The position numbers and the translations under genes were made by a program. This document shows, in pieces, positions 7,728-15,996 of a stretch of 33,213 bases of DNA. Positions within the stretch are counted from its first letter, which is position 1; every line of letters starts with the position of its first letter. Source of the DNA: an uncultured Prevotellaceae bacterium. GTDB taxonomy: Bacteria; Bacteroidota; Bacteroidia; Bacteroidales; Bacteroidaceae. A model generated the notes under the pieces. The model had not been told where the DNA came from and did no database searches. It saw only the letters and a list, made by a program, of their open reading frames with translations. The stretch lies in NCBI GenBank assembly GCA_946188395.1, contig CAMHUU010000027.1, forward strand, positions 1-33,213. The letters are read 5' to 3'.

Positions 7728-8930
7728 ATGAAAAGAATCATTCTCAGTCTTGTGACAATGTTTGCGGTGATGACCGCCGCAGAAGCCCAGCGCCTAGTGT
7801 CAGTAAAGAACTACGGTGCCAACTGGGAGAAGTCGATGATCTCGATGAAGAACAAGCCCAACGGCATTATCTACCGTCTTCGCGAAGAGAAGCAGAACGA
7901 GTATCTGCCCCGTGTCGATGAGGCCCGTGACCTCATCCAAATGATCTCCGAGCGCATCGACATCGGCTGGATGGCCCTCTACCGTCTGCCCCTAAGTGCC
8001 GACGACTACAAGTTCATCGTTGTCATCTACGACAACGAGGAAAAGCCCCTTTACACCGTCGACCTCTGTGCCGTAGCGGACAACAACTACTGCGAGGTAC
8101 AGGACGTGCGCTGGGACAACGACACACACAACCTGCTGTTCAACATGGCCTGTCCCAGCTATGCCAGCGGAGTCAACGGCAAGGGTTCCAAGCTGCATTG
8201 CTACAATCCTGAGCGCCGCCAGATGGTGTGGTCCACCGACTGGCTCACCAGTAACGACATCTTTATTCTCGACTCCAAGTTCGTCTTCTGCTCCTACGGT
8301 TTCACCAGCGAGAAGAAGTTCCTCTTCATGCTCGACAAATTCACCGGCAAGGTCTACAGCAAACTGCCGTTCACCTATAAAGTGGAATACCTGGAACTGC
8401 AGACCGAACCCAACGGCCGCGAATATCTCTATGCTGTCGACTACAACGACCACCTCTTCAAGTTTTACGTCAATGGCAGCAATGGTGTTGCCGAGAACGG
8501 CAAGGTGTTCACTGTGGTCTATGCCGTGTCCGACGACGGCTACCTGAACGTCCGTTCGCTGCCCGGCATGAATGGCAAAGTGCTCGGCAAACTGTGGATG
8601 CAGGACCACGGGCTGGGTCGCGGCATACTCATCGAGAAAGGTAAACAATGGAGCAAGGTGGCTGTCGACGAAATCGAAGGTTGGGTATACACCAAATATC
8701 TGGGTCAGATGACTTGGATGGGTAGCGGTGGCCCCAAACTCATAGCCAAACAAGCTCCAACAGCCATCTGGGTCGGCAACAATGTCGACGGCGGCCTCAA
8801 CGTGTTCTGTTCCGTCGACAAAGGCACCATCATTGCCGACACTTACTTCGACCATGGCGACTACTACGAGCTGCGCACTGGACACGACTACCTCTTCGTT
8901 AAAAAGTCCGACGTCATAGTAGTGAAGTAA
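7728..8930 (+). CDS. Secreted protein with a bacterial SH3-like domain
   Basis: A 400-residue protein with a signal peptide (MKRIILSLVTMFAVMTAAEA, then Q at residue 21), so exported. The central part (about 40-250) is beta-rich and aromatic, with no family I recognise. Residues about 265-325 read as a bacterial SH3 domain: YAVSDDGYLNVRSLPGMNGK followed later by WSKVAVDEIEGWVYTKYLG, the usual LNVRS...GWV pattern. Such domains often bind peptidoglycan or peptides. The C-terminal ~70 residues may form another beta module. It is a single-gene unit with its own promoter and a strong hairpin after the stop. The function is unknown. Confidence 0.72.
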   Translation: MKRIILSLVTMFAVMTAAEAQRLVSVKNYGANWEKSMISMKNKPNGIIYRLREEKQNEYLPRVDEARDLIQMISERIDIGWMALYRLPLSADDYKFIVVIYDNEEKPLYTVDLCAVADNNYCEVQDVRWDNDTHNLLFNMACPSYASGVNGKGSKLHCYNPERRQMVWSTDWLTSNDIFILDSKFVFCSYGFTSEKKFLFMLDKFTGKVYSKLPFTYKVEYLELQTEPNGREYLYAVDYNDHLFKFYVNGSNGVAENGKVFTVVYAVSDDGYLNVRSLPGMNGKVLGKLWMQDHGLGRGILIEKGKQWSKVAVDEIEGWVYTKYLGQMTWMGSGGPKLIAKQAPTAIWVGNNVDGGLNVFCSVDKGTIIADTYFDHGDYYELRTGHDYLFVKKSDVIVVK

Positions 8931-8940
8931 CATACACACA

Positions 8941-8968
8941 AACGGGCTGGCTTCGCAGCCGGCCCGTT
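8941..8968. terminator. Long GC-rich hairpin
   Basis: AACGGGC (8941-8947) pairs with GCCCGTT (8962-8968) and the stem continues through one T-G wobble to a TCGC loop at 8953-8956. It follows the SH3-protein stop at 8930 and may terminate that gene, or a minus-strand transcript from 9045, or both. There is no long T run on either side. Confidence 0.6.
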
Positions 8969-9040
8969 GTAATACCAAACTAAACAAATACTCTTATGAA
9001 TTGTGAATGAACTAACGTAAACATGGGGTTCACTATTTCG
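8941..9040 (-). ncRNA. Candidate small RNA
   Basis: A consensus minus-strand promoter at 9045-9075 points into a gap with no gene and ends at the strong hairpin 8941-8968, giving a predicted transcript of about 100 nt. A 14-codon ORF from the ATG near 9024 lies inside it. Evidence is only the promoter plus hairpin layout; no known RNA family is recognised. Confidence 0.3.
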
Positions 9041-9044
9041 AGTG

Positions 9045-9075
9045 CAAAGGTAGGGAGTTTTTGGCAATGGTGCAA
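9045..9075 (-). promoter_or_regulatory. Orphan minus-strand promoter
   Basis: TACCTTTG on the minus strand (9045-9052) with TTG (9073-9075) 20 bp upstream. No protein gene follows on that strand before the SH3-protein gene, which is antisense. Confidence 0.5.
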
Positions 9076-9114
9076 TACCTAATAATTGGGATTTCGGAAA
9101 AAACTCCAAATTCT

Positions 9115-9146
9115 TTTGGTATTTTGCGCAATTCTTTGTACCTTCG
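9115..9146 (+). promoter_or_regulatory. glnS promoter
   Basis: TTTG (9115-9118), 20 bp, TACCTTCG (9139-9146), one mismatch to TAnnTTTG. Its position about 30 bp before 9175 argues against longer upstream starts in the same frame. Confidence 0.55.
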
Positions 9147-9174
9147 CAGCCAAAATTACACATCTTTATATAAT

Positions 9175-10953
9175 ATGGAAGAGAAGATTATGACAGAAGG
9201 CGAGGAGAAGAGAACCGTGAGCACGGTTTCTCAGAGCCTCAGTTTTGTAGAACAGTTTGTAAAGGAAGACCTGGAAGCAGGTAAAAACGGTGGCCGAATT
9301 CAGACGCGTTTTCCACCAGAGCCCAACGGCTATATCCACATCGGACACGCTAAGGCCATCTGCATGGACTTCGGTGCTGCCGAGAAGTTCGGGGGTATCT
9401 GCAACCTGCGTTTCGACGATACGAACCCCACGAAAGAGAACACAGAATATGTGGAGAATATCATGAGCGACATCAAGTGGCTCGGTTTCCACTGGGAGAA
9501 CGTGTACTATGCCTCGGACTATTTCGAGAAACTGTGGGACTTTGCCGTATGGCTGATTAAGAAGGGGCTGGCCTACATCGACGAGCAGACCTCAGAACAG
9601 ATTGCCGAGCAGAAGGGTACGCCCACACAGCCTGGCCGTCCCAGTCCGTTCCGCGACCGCCCCATCGAGGAGAACCTTCGTCTGTTTGAACAGATGAACA
9701 CCCCCGAGGCTGTGGAAGGAAGCATGGTGCTTCGTGCCAAACTGGATATGGCGAACCCCAACATGCACTTCCGCGATCCCATCATCTACCGCATCATCCA
9801 GATTCCCCACCACCGCACCGGTACGAAGTGGCATTGCTACCCGATGTACGACTTCGCCCACGGCCAGTCGGACTATTTCGAGGGTGTCACCCACTCTATC
9901 TGTACGCTGGAGTTCGTGCCTCACCGTCCGCTATACGACAAGTTTGTGGACCTGTTGCGCGAATACATCAAGGAGCAGATTGCCGAGGGTAAGGCCGGCG
10001 AATACAATCCCGACATCGTTGACAAGAAGTACGACGGTACGCGCCAGATTGAGTTCAACCGTCTGAACCTGACTTACACGGTGATGTCGAAGCGTAAGCT
10101 GAAGGCATTGGTAGACGAGAACCTCGTGAATGGTTGGGACGATCCCCGAATGCCAACCGTCTGCGGCATGCGCCGTCGCGGCTATTCGTCGCAGAGTGTG
10201 CGTAACTTCATCAACGCCATCGGATATACCAAGTTCGACGCGCTGAACGACTACGCCCTGCTGGAGTCGAACGTGCGCGACGACCTGAACAAGAAGGCCA
10301 CACGCGTTAGTGCGGTACTGGACCCCGTAAAGCTCATCCTGACCAACTATCCCGAGGGCAAGACCGAGGAGATGGAGGCTGTGAATAATCCTGAGAACGA
10401 AGCCGATGGCACACACAAGGTAACCTTCAGCCGTGAGCTGTGGATTGAGCGCGACGACTTCATGGAGGTGGCCGAGAAGAAGTTCCAGCGCCTGGCTCCA
10501 GGCAAGGAGGTGCGCCTGAAGAACGCCTACATCATCAAGTGTGATGAGGAGCATCCCTGCGACAAGGATGCCGAGGGCAACGTGACGACTATCTACGCCA
10601 CCTACGATCCTGAGACACGTAGCGGACAGCCCGGTGCCGACCGCAAGATTAAGGGTAAGACGCTGCACTGGGTGAACTGCCAGGATGCCGTCAAGGCTGA
10701 GGTACGCCTGTACGACCGCCTGTTCTCGATCGAGAATCCCGGTGCCGACGAGCGCGATTTCCGCGACCTGTTGAATCCCGACTCGCTGAAGGTACTGACC
10801 GAGTGCTACGTCGAGCCGTTCCTGAAAGAGAAGAAGGCCGGCGACTACCTGCAGTTCCAGCGCATCGGATACTTCACACCCGACCTTGACTCGACGGCTG
10901 AACATTTAGTCTTTAATAAAACGGTTGGACTTAAAGACACTTGGAAAAGGTAA
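9175..10953 (+). CDS. glnS: Glutaminyl-tRNA synthetase
   Basis: A 592-residue class I aminoacyl-tRNA synthetase that charges tRNA-Gln in the cytoplasm. The Rossmann-fold signature is PPEPNGYIHIGHAKA with HIGH at 55-58. The KMSKS-like loop is VMSKRKL around 303-309. The GlnS/GluRS-type DDTNP and YDFAHGQSDYFEGVTHSICT blocks are present, and the C-terminal ~220 residues form the anticodon-binding beta-barrels. The ATG at 9175 is chosen because the same frame further upstream runs through the promoter; 9190 is an alternative. A direct GlnRS rather than the amidotransferase route for Gln-tRNA is usual in Bacteroidales. It is followed by a 7-bp-unit inverted repeat before the next gene. Confidence 0.97.
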   Translation: MEEKIMTEGEEKRTVSTVSQSLSFVEQFVKEDLEAGKNGGRIQTRFPPEPNGYIHIGHAKAICMDFGAAEKFGGICNLRFDDTNPTKENTEYVENIMSDIKWLGFHWENVYYASDYFEKLWDFAVWLIKKGLAYIDEQTSEQIAEQKGTPTQPGRPSPFRDRPIEENLRLFEQMNTPEAVEGSMVLRAKLDMANPNMHFRDPIIYRIIQIPHHRTGTKWHCYPMYDFAHGQSDYFEGVTHSICTLEFVPHRPLYDKFVDLLREYIKEQIAEGKAGEYNPDIVDKKYDGTRQIEFNRLNLTYTVMSKRKLKALVDENLVNGWDDPRMPTVCGMRRRGYSSQSVRNFINAIGYTKFDALNDYALLESNVRDDLNKKATRVSAVLDPVKLILTNYPEGKTEEMEAVNNPENEADGTHKVTFSRELWIERDDFMEVAEKKFQRLAPGKEVRLKNAYIIKCDEEHPCDKDAEGNVTTIYATYDPETRSGQPGADRKIKGKTLHWVNCQDAVKAEVRLYDRLFSIENPGADERDFRDLLNPDSLKVLTECYVEPFLKEKKAGDYLQFQRIGYFTPDLDSTAEHLVFNKTVGLKDTWKR

Positions 10954-10957
10954 AACG

Positions 10958-11088
10958 TAATGAGTAATGAGTAATTAGTAATGAGTAATTATGATATGTA
11001 TATTCCCGGGAAAGTTTCTGTAAATTGTACACCTAACCAGCCCTGAATGATATCATAATTACTAATTACTCATTACTAATTACTAATT
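10958..11088. repeat. Inverted pair of 7-bp repeat arrays flanking a 52-nt core
   Basis: The left arm is five exact 7-bp units from 10958 (TAATGAG, TAATGAG, TAATTAG, TAATGAG, TAATTAT). The right arm 11050-11088 is its inverted copy. Bases 10959-10997 pair with 11050-11088 over 39 bp with four mismatches, around a 52-nt core containing CCCGGG. It fills the glnS-TPR gap and could fold into a large hairpin or be a tiny non-autonomous element. Confidence 0.85.
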
Positions 11089-11093
11089 TGCTA

Positions 11094-12530
11094 ATGAACA
11101 TCGACGAGGAATATTTCAAGAGCGAAGAGTTCCGGGATATCTTGGAACGATACGAAGCATCCATAAATGCGGGCAGCACCCCGTTTATGGATGCTGACGA
11201 CTTTGTAGATATAGCAGACTACTATACCTGGCAGGGCGAAGACGAACAGGCCGAAAAGGCCATTGATTATGCGTTGGAACTTTACCCATCATCAACCCTA
11301 CCCAACGTATTTATGGCCCGCAAGGCTCTGTCAATGGGCGAGATTGCAGAGGCTGAATTCTATGCCGATGAGATAGAGAACCACGACGACCCAGACTACC
11401 ACTATCTGGTGGCTGAAATCAAGATAGCCAGTGGCGACATCGACGAGGCTGACGAATATCTGCGCGAATACAGCAAGAACGTCGACACCGACGAATACGA
11501 AGACTTCGTGCGCGACTGTGCCAACCTCTACATCGACTACGACCAAAGTGAAAAGGCTTACGAATGGATGATGCGCTCCAGGGGCGACGAAAGTGACGAC
11601 TTCAAAGAGTTGATGGCCCGCACGTTGTTCGGATTGGGCAAATACGAAGACTCGGAACGCATCTTCAACGAGCTTATCGACCAGCACCCCTACTCCAAGC
11701 AATACTGGAACGCACTGGCATCGGCACAGTTCATGAACGAAGACTATTCGAACGCCATAACCAGTTCGGAATATGCTATCGCCATCGACCCGAATGATCC
11801 GGATGCCGTCAGTAGCAAAGCCAGCGGACTGTTTCGGTTAGGCAACTACGAACAGGCACTGAAATACTTTAAGATGTATAGCGAGTTGGTGCCTGACGAT
11901 GAATTCGGGTTGCTGCACCAAGGCGTCTGTCTGGTCAATATGAACCGCAACGAAGAGGCCCTGCCCCCGCTACGGATGGCGCTGGCTGTTGCACCCAAAG
12001 ACTCGCCATTACTTGCAAATATCTATCAGGAGTTGGCATTCTGCTATAGTGCTATGCACCAGGTAAAGCAAGCCTTGGAGATGCTCGACAAGACGGAGAC
12101 ACTTCCCTGCGACCATACGGACATGCTGGTAGTCAGGGGACACATCCTACTACAGAACGACCAGGTGAACAGGGCCGAAGAAGCCTTTAAGATGGCCATC
12201 ATGAAGAGCGACAATTCGCCAGCTATTATGTTGCGCATCATTGTATCTCTCTACGACAACCGATACACCCAGGCCTGCTATCAGATGTTAGTGAAATTCT
12301 TTGCTATGGTGCACGAATACTACCCCGACTACAAGAGCGGCAATGCCTATATGGCACTATGCTGCTATGATCTGGGGCGCAGCGATGAGTTTATGAAATA
12401 TCTGCGATTGGCCGTCGAGCAAGACCCCAAAGAAGCGCAAAGCGTGCTGTCGTGTCTGTTTCCGGAGGCTACACCAGTCAGGGACTACGTTCCCTACATG
12501 GAACAACGTCTCCACATCAGTCCGGAATAA
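11094..12530 (+). CDS. Tetratricopeptide-repeat protein
   Basis: A 478-residue acidic protein made of helical TPR units through most of its length, for example YSNAITSSEYAIAIDPNDPD and YEQALKYFKMYSELVPDD, each with the A/G and P spacing of TPRs. There is no signal peptide or membrane segment, so it is probably a cytoplasmic scaffold; the partner is unknown. The start is the ATG at 11094, giving MNIDEEYFKSEEF; a TTG two codons earlier is less likely and lies at the edge of the repeat. The stop codon lies in the first unit of an 8-bp array leading directly to the DedA gene, so the two genes are probably co-transcribed. Confidence 0.85.
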   Translation: MNIDEEYFKSEEFRDILERYEASINAGSTPFMDADDFVDIADYYTWQGEDEQAEKAIDYALELYPSSTLPNVFMARKALSMGEIAEAEFYADEIENHDDPDYHYLVAEIKIASGDIDEADEYLREYSKNVDTDEYEDFVRDCANLYIDYDQSEKAYEWMMRSRGDESDDFKELMARTLFGLGKYEDSERIFNELIDQHPYSKQYWNALASAQFMNEDYSNAITSSEYAIAIDPNDPDAVSSKASGLFRLGNYEQALKYFKMYSELVPDDEFGLLHQGVCLVNMNRNEEALPPLRMALAVAPKDSPLLANIYQELAFCYSAMHQVKQALEMLDKTETLPCDHTDMLVVRGHILLQNDQVNRAEEAFKMAIMKSDNSPAIMLRIIVSLYDNRYTQACYQMLVKFFAMVHEYYPDYKSGNAYMALCCYDLGRSDEFMKYLRLAVEQDPKEAQSVLSCLFPEATPVRDYVPYMEQRLHISPE

Positions 12531-12579
12531 CGGAATCCTCGGAATATCGGTATAACGGAATAACGGAATAACGAAATAA
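12523..12579 (+). repeat. 8-bp tandem array at the TPR-DedA junction
   Basis: Units CGGAATAA (12523, containing the TPR gene's TAA stop), one 9-bp variant, then CGGAATAT, CGGTATAA, CGGAATAA, CGGAATAA and CGAAATAA, ending 12 bp before the DedA ATG. Confidence 0.87.
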
Positions 12580-12591
12580 AGAATAGAAAAA

Positions 12592-13221
12592 ATGAATTTC
12601 ATAACAACCCTCTTAGGCAATCTGAACTATGGCACCATCCTGTTTCTGATGCTGTTGGAAAGCACCGTAGTGCCCGTGCCCTCCGAATTCGTAGTAACTC
12701 CAGCGGCATACCATGCAGCAAGCGGACAACTCGACGTGTGGCTGGTCATTCTGTTTGCCACCATTGGCGCTGACCTTGGAGCCTCAATCAACTACATTGT
12801 GGCTTTATATGTTGGGCGTCCCGTCATCTATAAGTTCGCCAACAGCAAGTGGGGCAAGATGTGTCTGCTCAACCAAGAGAAGGTCGAGAAGAGCGAACGC
12901 TACTTCGACGAGCACGGCATCGTGGCCACACTGACCGGACGACTGATTCCCGGTATCCGCCATCTGATATCGATTCCCGCCGGACTGGCGCGGATGCACT
13001 ATGGCAAGTTCCTTCTATACACCACCATCGGTGCCGGGTGCTGGCACGCTATCCTAGCCGGACTGGGATGGTATCTGCACACCATCGTGCCAGAAGACCA
13101 GCTAAACGACAAAATCAGCGAGTATGCCGAGTACATCAAACTCATCATCCTGGCCTTAGTCATCGCCGGAATCGTCTGGTTCGTAGTCAAAACTTACCTG
13201 AAGAAGAAAAAGACAACATAA
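12592..13221 (+). CDS. DedA/VTT-family membrane protein
   Basis: A 209-residue inner-membrane protein of the DedA (SNARE-associated/VTT) family. It shows the N-terminal ESTVVPVPSEFVVTPAAYHA segment and the conserved FDEHGIVATLTGRLIPGIRHLISIPAGLARM block (G...R..PG.R), with four or five hydrophobic segments and a basic C-terminus (KKKKTT). DedA proteins are implicated in lipid carrier (undecaprenyl phosphate) or phospholipid flipping, and in membrane homeostasis. It is preceded by an 8-bp repeat spacer after the TPR gene and followed by a strong terminator. Confidence 0.9.
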   Translation: MNFITTLLGNLNYGTILFLMLLESTVVPVPSEFVVTPAAYHAASGQLDVWLVILFATIGADLGASINYIVALYVGRPVIYKFANSKWGKMCLLNQEKVEKSERYFDEHGIVATLTGRLIPGIRHLISIPAGLARMHYGKFLLYTTIGAGCWHAILAGLGWYLHTIVPEDQLNDKISEYAEYIKLIILALVIAGIVWFVVKTYLKKKKTT

Positions 13222-13255
13222 AGGGCGCACAAAGAGCGTTAAAACATCGTTAAAG

Positions 13256-13289
13256 CAGGAAATTCTATCGAGTATTTCCTGTTTTTTTT
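13256..13289 (+). terminator. Intrinsic terminator after the DedA gene
   Basis: CAGGAAAT (13256-13263) pairs with ATTTCCTG (13274-13281) around a 10-nt loop, followed by eight Ts (13282-13289). It closes the TPR-DedA unit. Confidence 0.88.
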
Positions 13290-13318
13290 CTACTAACGGA
13301 AATAAATCGTCAAAAACA

Positions 13319-13350
13319 TTTGGTCAATTCATCGATAATATCTAACTTTG
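13319..13350 (+). promoter_or_regulatory. Promoter of the efflux/two-component cluster
   Basis: TTTG (13319-13322), 20 bp, TAACTTTG (13343-13350). The -33 region ATTTGGTCAATTCA (13318-13331) is identical to that before tRNA-His (33091-33104). The leader to the ATG at 13408 is about 50 nt. Confidence 0.7.
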
Positions 13351-13407
13351 CATCGACAAAAACAACAAATAGGGTCATTTAAGGCCCTTTATAATATAAT
13401 AAGGTAT

Positions 13408-14745
13408 ATGAGAAAGAAGATTATTATTGCCTTGGCAGCCATGATGACGCTCGGCGTACACGCTCAGAAGAAGTGGACGCTGGACGACTGCATCAACTAT
13501 GCCTTGGAGAACAACATCACCCTGCTTCAAGCTAAGTTGAGGAAACAGAGTGCCTCAGAAGACCGTAAGCAGTCGCAAGCTGCTCTACTGCCCACCCTCT
13601 CGGCATCGACTAATCAGAGCGTGGGCTACCGCCCTTGGACATCAGCAGGCACCATGACCGTCACAAACGGTACGGTGACAACCGATGTGAAGAAGACTTA
13701 CTATAACGGCTCGTATGGCGTCAACGGCTCGTGGACCGTATGGAACGGTAACCAGAACATCAACAACCTGAAAAGGAGCAAGTTGACCGAGCAACAGGCT
13801 GAGTTGACCATCTTGGAAACGTCGAACTCCATTCAGGAGGCCATCGCCAAGCTCTACGTCCAGATTCTGTATCAGACGGAAGCCATCGAGGTGAACCGCC
13901 AGAGTTTGGAAACCAGCAAGAAGAACGAGGAGCGCGGACAGCAGATGGTGGAAGTCGGCAAGATGTCGAAAGCCGACCTTGCCCAGCTCTCCGCCCAGCG
14001 TGCTACGAGCGAGTATAACCTCGTGGAGTCGGAAAGCACGCTGTCGCACTACAAGCTGCAGCTGAAGCAATTGTTGGAAATTACCGATACCTCTGACTTC
14101 GATGTGGCCATCCCAGTCACTACCGACGACCAGGCGCTGGCAGAAGTTCCCGCCATGTTGACCGTCTACGAGGCAGCACTCACGAAGCGTCCTGAGATTC
14201 AGAATGCACAGTTGGACGTAGAGTCGAGCAACCTGCAGCTGAAGATTGCCAAGGCCGGCCATCTGCCCACTGTGAACATGACTGGCGGTGTGGGCACCTC
14301 GACCAACAGCATGTCAAGCAATGGTTGGGGCGAGCAGATGAAGACCAACTTTGACGCGTCGGCAGGCGTGAGCGTAACAATCCCCATTATCGACGGGCGC
14401 AAGGCAAAGACAGCCATCAACAAAGCCCGTATTGCTCAGGAACAGGCCCGTGCCGACTTGCTGGCCGAGGAGAAAGACCTCTATTCGACCGTTGAAGGCT
14501 TTTGGCTCGATGCCGTCAACAACCAGCAGAAATTCCGTTCGGCCAAGGCCAGCGTAGAAAGTGAACAGGCCTCGTACGACCTCTTGCAGGAGCAATTCAA
14601 CCTGGGTCTGAAGAACATCGTCGAGTTGCTGACTGGCAAGGACAAGCTACTCACGGCCCAACAGAGCATGTTGCAGTCGAAATACCTCACTATTTACGCA
14701 CTACAACTACTGAAGTTCTATCAGGGAGAGACGCTGAAGATATAA
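13408..14745 (+). CDS. TolC-family outer membrane efflux protein
   Basis: A 445-residue outer-membrane channel subunit. It has a signal peptide (MRKKIIIALAAMMTLGVHAQ) followed by WTLDDCINYALENNITLLQAKLR, the usual opening of OEP/TolC proteins. Two long heptad-rich helical hairpins (about 45-200 and 260-410) form the periplasmic tunnel in this family. The ATG at 13408 is used because the same frame upstream overlaps the promoter. It is the first gene of a run with a MacA-like adaptor, an ABC ATPase and a permease, so it should be the exit duct of a tripartite pump. It is joined to the adaptor gene by a 9-bp repeat spacer. Confidence 0.92.
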   Translation: MRKKIIIALAAMMTLGVHAQKKWTLDDCINYALENNITLLQAKLRKQSASEDRKQSQAALLPTLSASTNQSVGYRPWTSAGTMTVTNGTVTTDVKKTYYNGSYGVNGSWTVWNGNQNINNLKRSKLTEQQAELTILETSNSIQEAIAKLYVQILYQTEAIEVNRQSLETSKKNEERGQQMVEVGKMSKADLAQLSAQRATSEYNLVESESTLSHYKLQLKQLLEITDTSDFDVAIPVTTDDQALAEVPAMLTVYEAALTKRPEIQNAQLDVESSNLQLKIAKAGHLPTVNMTGGVGTSTNSMSSNGWGEQMKTNFDASAGVSVTIPIIDGRKAKTAINKARIAQEQARADLLAEEKDLYSTVEGFWLDAVNNQQKFRSAKASVESEQASYDLLQEQFNLGLKNIVELLTGKDKLLTAQQSMLQSKYLTIYALQLLKFYQGETLKI

Positions 14746-14781
14746 GAAGTTAGAGAAGTTAGAGAAGTTAAAGAAGACATC
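14746..14781 (+). repeat. 9-bp tandem array at the TolC-adaptor junction
   Basis: Exact 9-bp units GAAGTTAGA, GAAGTTAGA, GAAGTTAAA and a degenerate GAAGACATC, starting right after the TolC-family stop and ending 4 bp before the adaptor ATG. Confidence 0.85.
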
Positions 14782-14785
14782 AAAT

Positions 14786-15991
14786 ATGAAGAACAAGAAA
14801 TTATGGATGGGCATTGGAGCTGTAGTGCTCGTAGCCCTCGTTATCTGGCTGATGTCAGGTGGCAAAAAAGAAGAAAAGGTTGAGTTTGAAACCGCCAAGG
14901 TGGTAAAGCAGGATATCCAAACCTCAATTACCGCTACTGGAACCATCGAGCCTGTGACCTCGGTGACCGTAGGTACCCAGGTTTCGGGTATCGTTTCCAA
15001 ACTCTATGTAGACTATAATTCAGAAGTAAAGAGAGGTCAGGTCATTGCCGAACTCGACAAGACCAACCTCATCAGCGAGCTGAACCGCGCTAAGGCAGAC
15101 CTGTCGAGTGCACAGAGCACGCTGAACTACGAAACGGCGAACTACAACAGGTATAAGACGCTATATGAAAAGGGACTCGTATCGGCCAACGACTACGAAA
15201 ATGCCCGACTGACCTACGACAAGGCCCGCCAGACGGTGGCTTCGAGCAAGGAGAACGTGCAGAAGGCACAGACCAATCTGGGCTATGCCACTATTACCTC
15301 ACCCATCGACGGTGTGGTGCTCTCGAAATCTGTAGAGGAAGGACAAACTGTGGCCGCCTCGTTCAATACGCCTGAATTGTTCACTATCGCCCAAGACCTG
15401 ACGGACATGCGCGTAATTGCCGACATCGATGAGGCTGACATCGGTGGTGTGAAGGAAGGCCAGCGTGTGAGCTTCACTGTCGACGCTTTCCCCGACGACA
15501 AGTTTGAGGGCGAGGTCACCCAGGTGCGCCAACAGGCCACGACAGAAAGTAATGTGGTGACTTATGAAGTCGTCATCAGTGCTCCCAATAAGGACCTGAA
15601 GCTAAAGCCAGGATTGACAGCGAACGTTACCATTTTCACGCTGGAGAAAAACAATGTGCTAGCTGCTCCCGCCAAGGCGCTGCGCTTCATGCCCAACGAG
15701 GCTTTGCTTTCGAAAGAGCAGAAGATTGAGGACGTAGAGGCACCGACGAAGGTGTGGACCATGGAAGGCAATACTTTCAAGGCTCACGCCGTGCAGACTG
15801 GTACTACGAACGGTATCACGACGGAGATTGTCAGCGGCATCAGCGAGGGTACAGAAGTGCTCGTCGATTTCAAACTGAGCGGCGGCGATGCAGAAGAAAC
15901 CGGTCAGCAGGCTCAGAACCCATTCATGCCTCGTCCGAGAAACAATAACAACAAACAGAACGGCGGAAACGGCCAAGCGCCCAAAAAGTAA
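14786..15991 (+). CDS. MacA-like periplasmic adaptor (membrane fusion protein)
   Basis: A 401-residue adaptor anchored by one N-terminal membrane segment (about 6-24). The biotinyl-lipoyl halves are visible as VGTQVSGIVSKLYVDYNSEV (around 57-76) and ATITSPIDGVVLSKSVEEG. They flank an alpha-helical hairpin (about 90-165), and beta-barrel domains follow. This is the RND/MacA subfamily that links an inner-membrane ABC transporter to a TolC-type duct. The C-terminal tail is low-complexity, rich in Asn, Gly and Pro. It lies between the TolC gene and the ATPase gene, 5 bp from the latter, as expected for one complex. Confidence 0.92.
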   Translation: MKNKKLWMGIGAVVLVALVIWLMSGGKKEEKVEFETAKVVKQDIQTSITATGTIEPVTSVTVGTQVSGIVSKLYVDYNSEVKRGQVIAELDKTNLISELNRAKADLSSAQSTLNYETANYNRYKTLYEKGLVSANDYENARLTYDKARQTVASSKENVQKAQTNLGYATITSPIDGVVLSKSVEEGQTVAASFNTPELFTIAQDLTDMRVIADIDEADIGGVKEGQRVSFTVDAFPDDKFEGEVTQVRQQATTESNVVTYEVVISAPNKDLKLKPGLTANVTIFTLEKNNVLAAPAKALRFMPNEALLSKEQKIEDVEAPTKVWTMEGNTFKAHAVQTGTTNGITTEIVSGISEGTEVLVDFKLSGGDAEETGQQAQNPFMPRPRNNNNKQNGGNGQAPKK

Positions 15992-15996
15992 GAACT

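Noticed and set aside
7992..8987. A 331-codon minus-strand frame
   Set aside because: Antisense to the SH3-domain protein gene; valine-rich low-complexity composition typical of a reverse-frame shadow. It also runs through the hairpin at 8941.
9061..9174. Longer N-terminus for glnS
   Set aside because: The added codons cover the promoter and do not resemble GlnRS; ATG 9175 gives the normal N-terminus.
9931..10905. A 324-codon minus-strand frame
   Set aside because: Antisense to glnS with no recognised motif.
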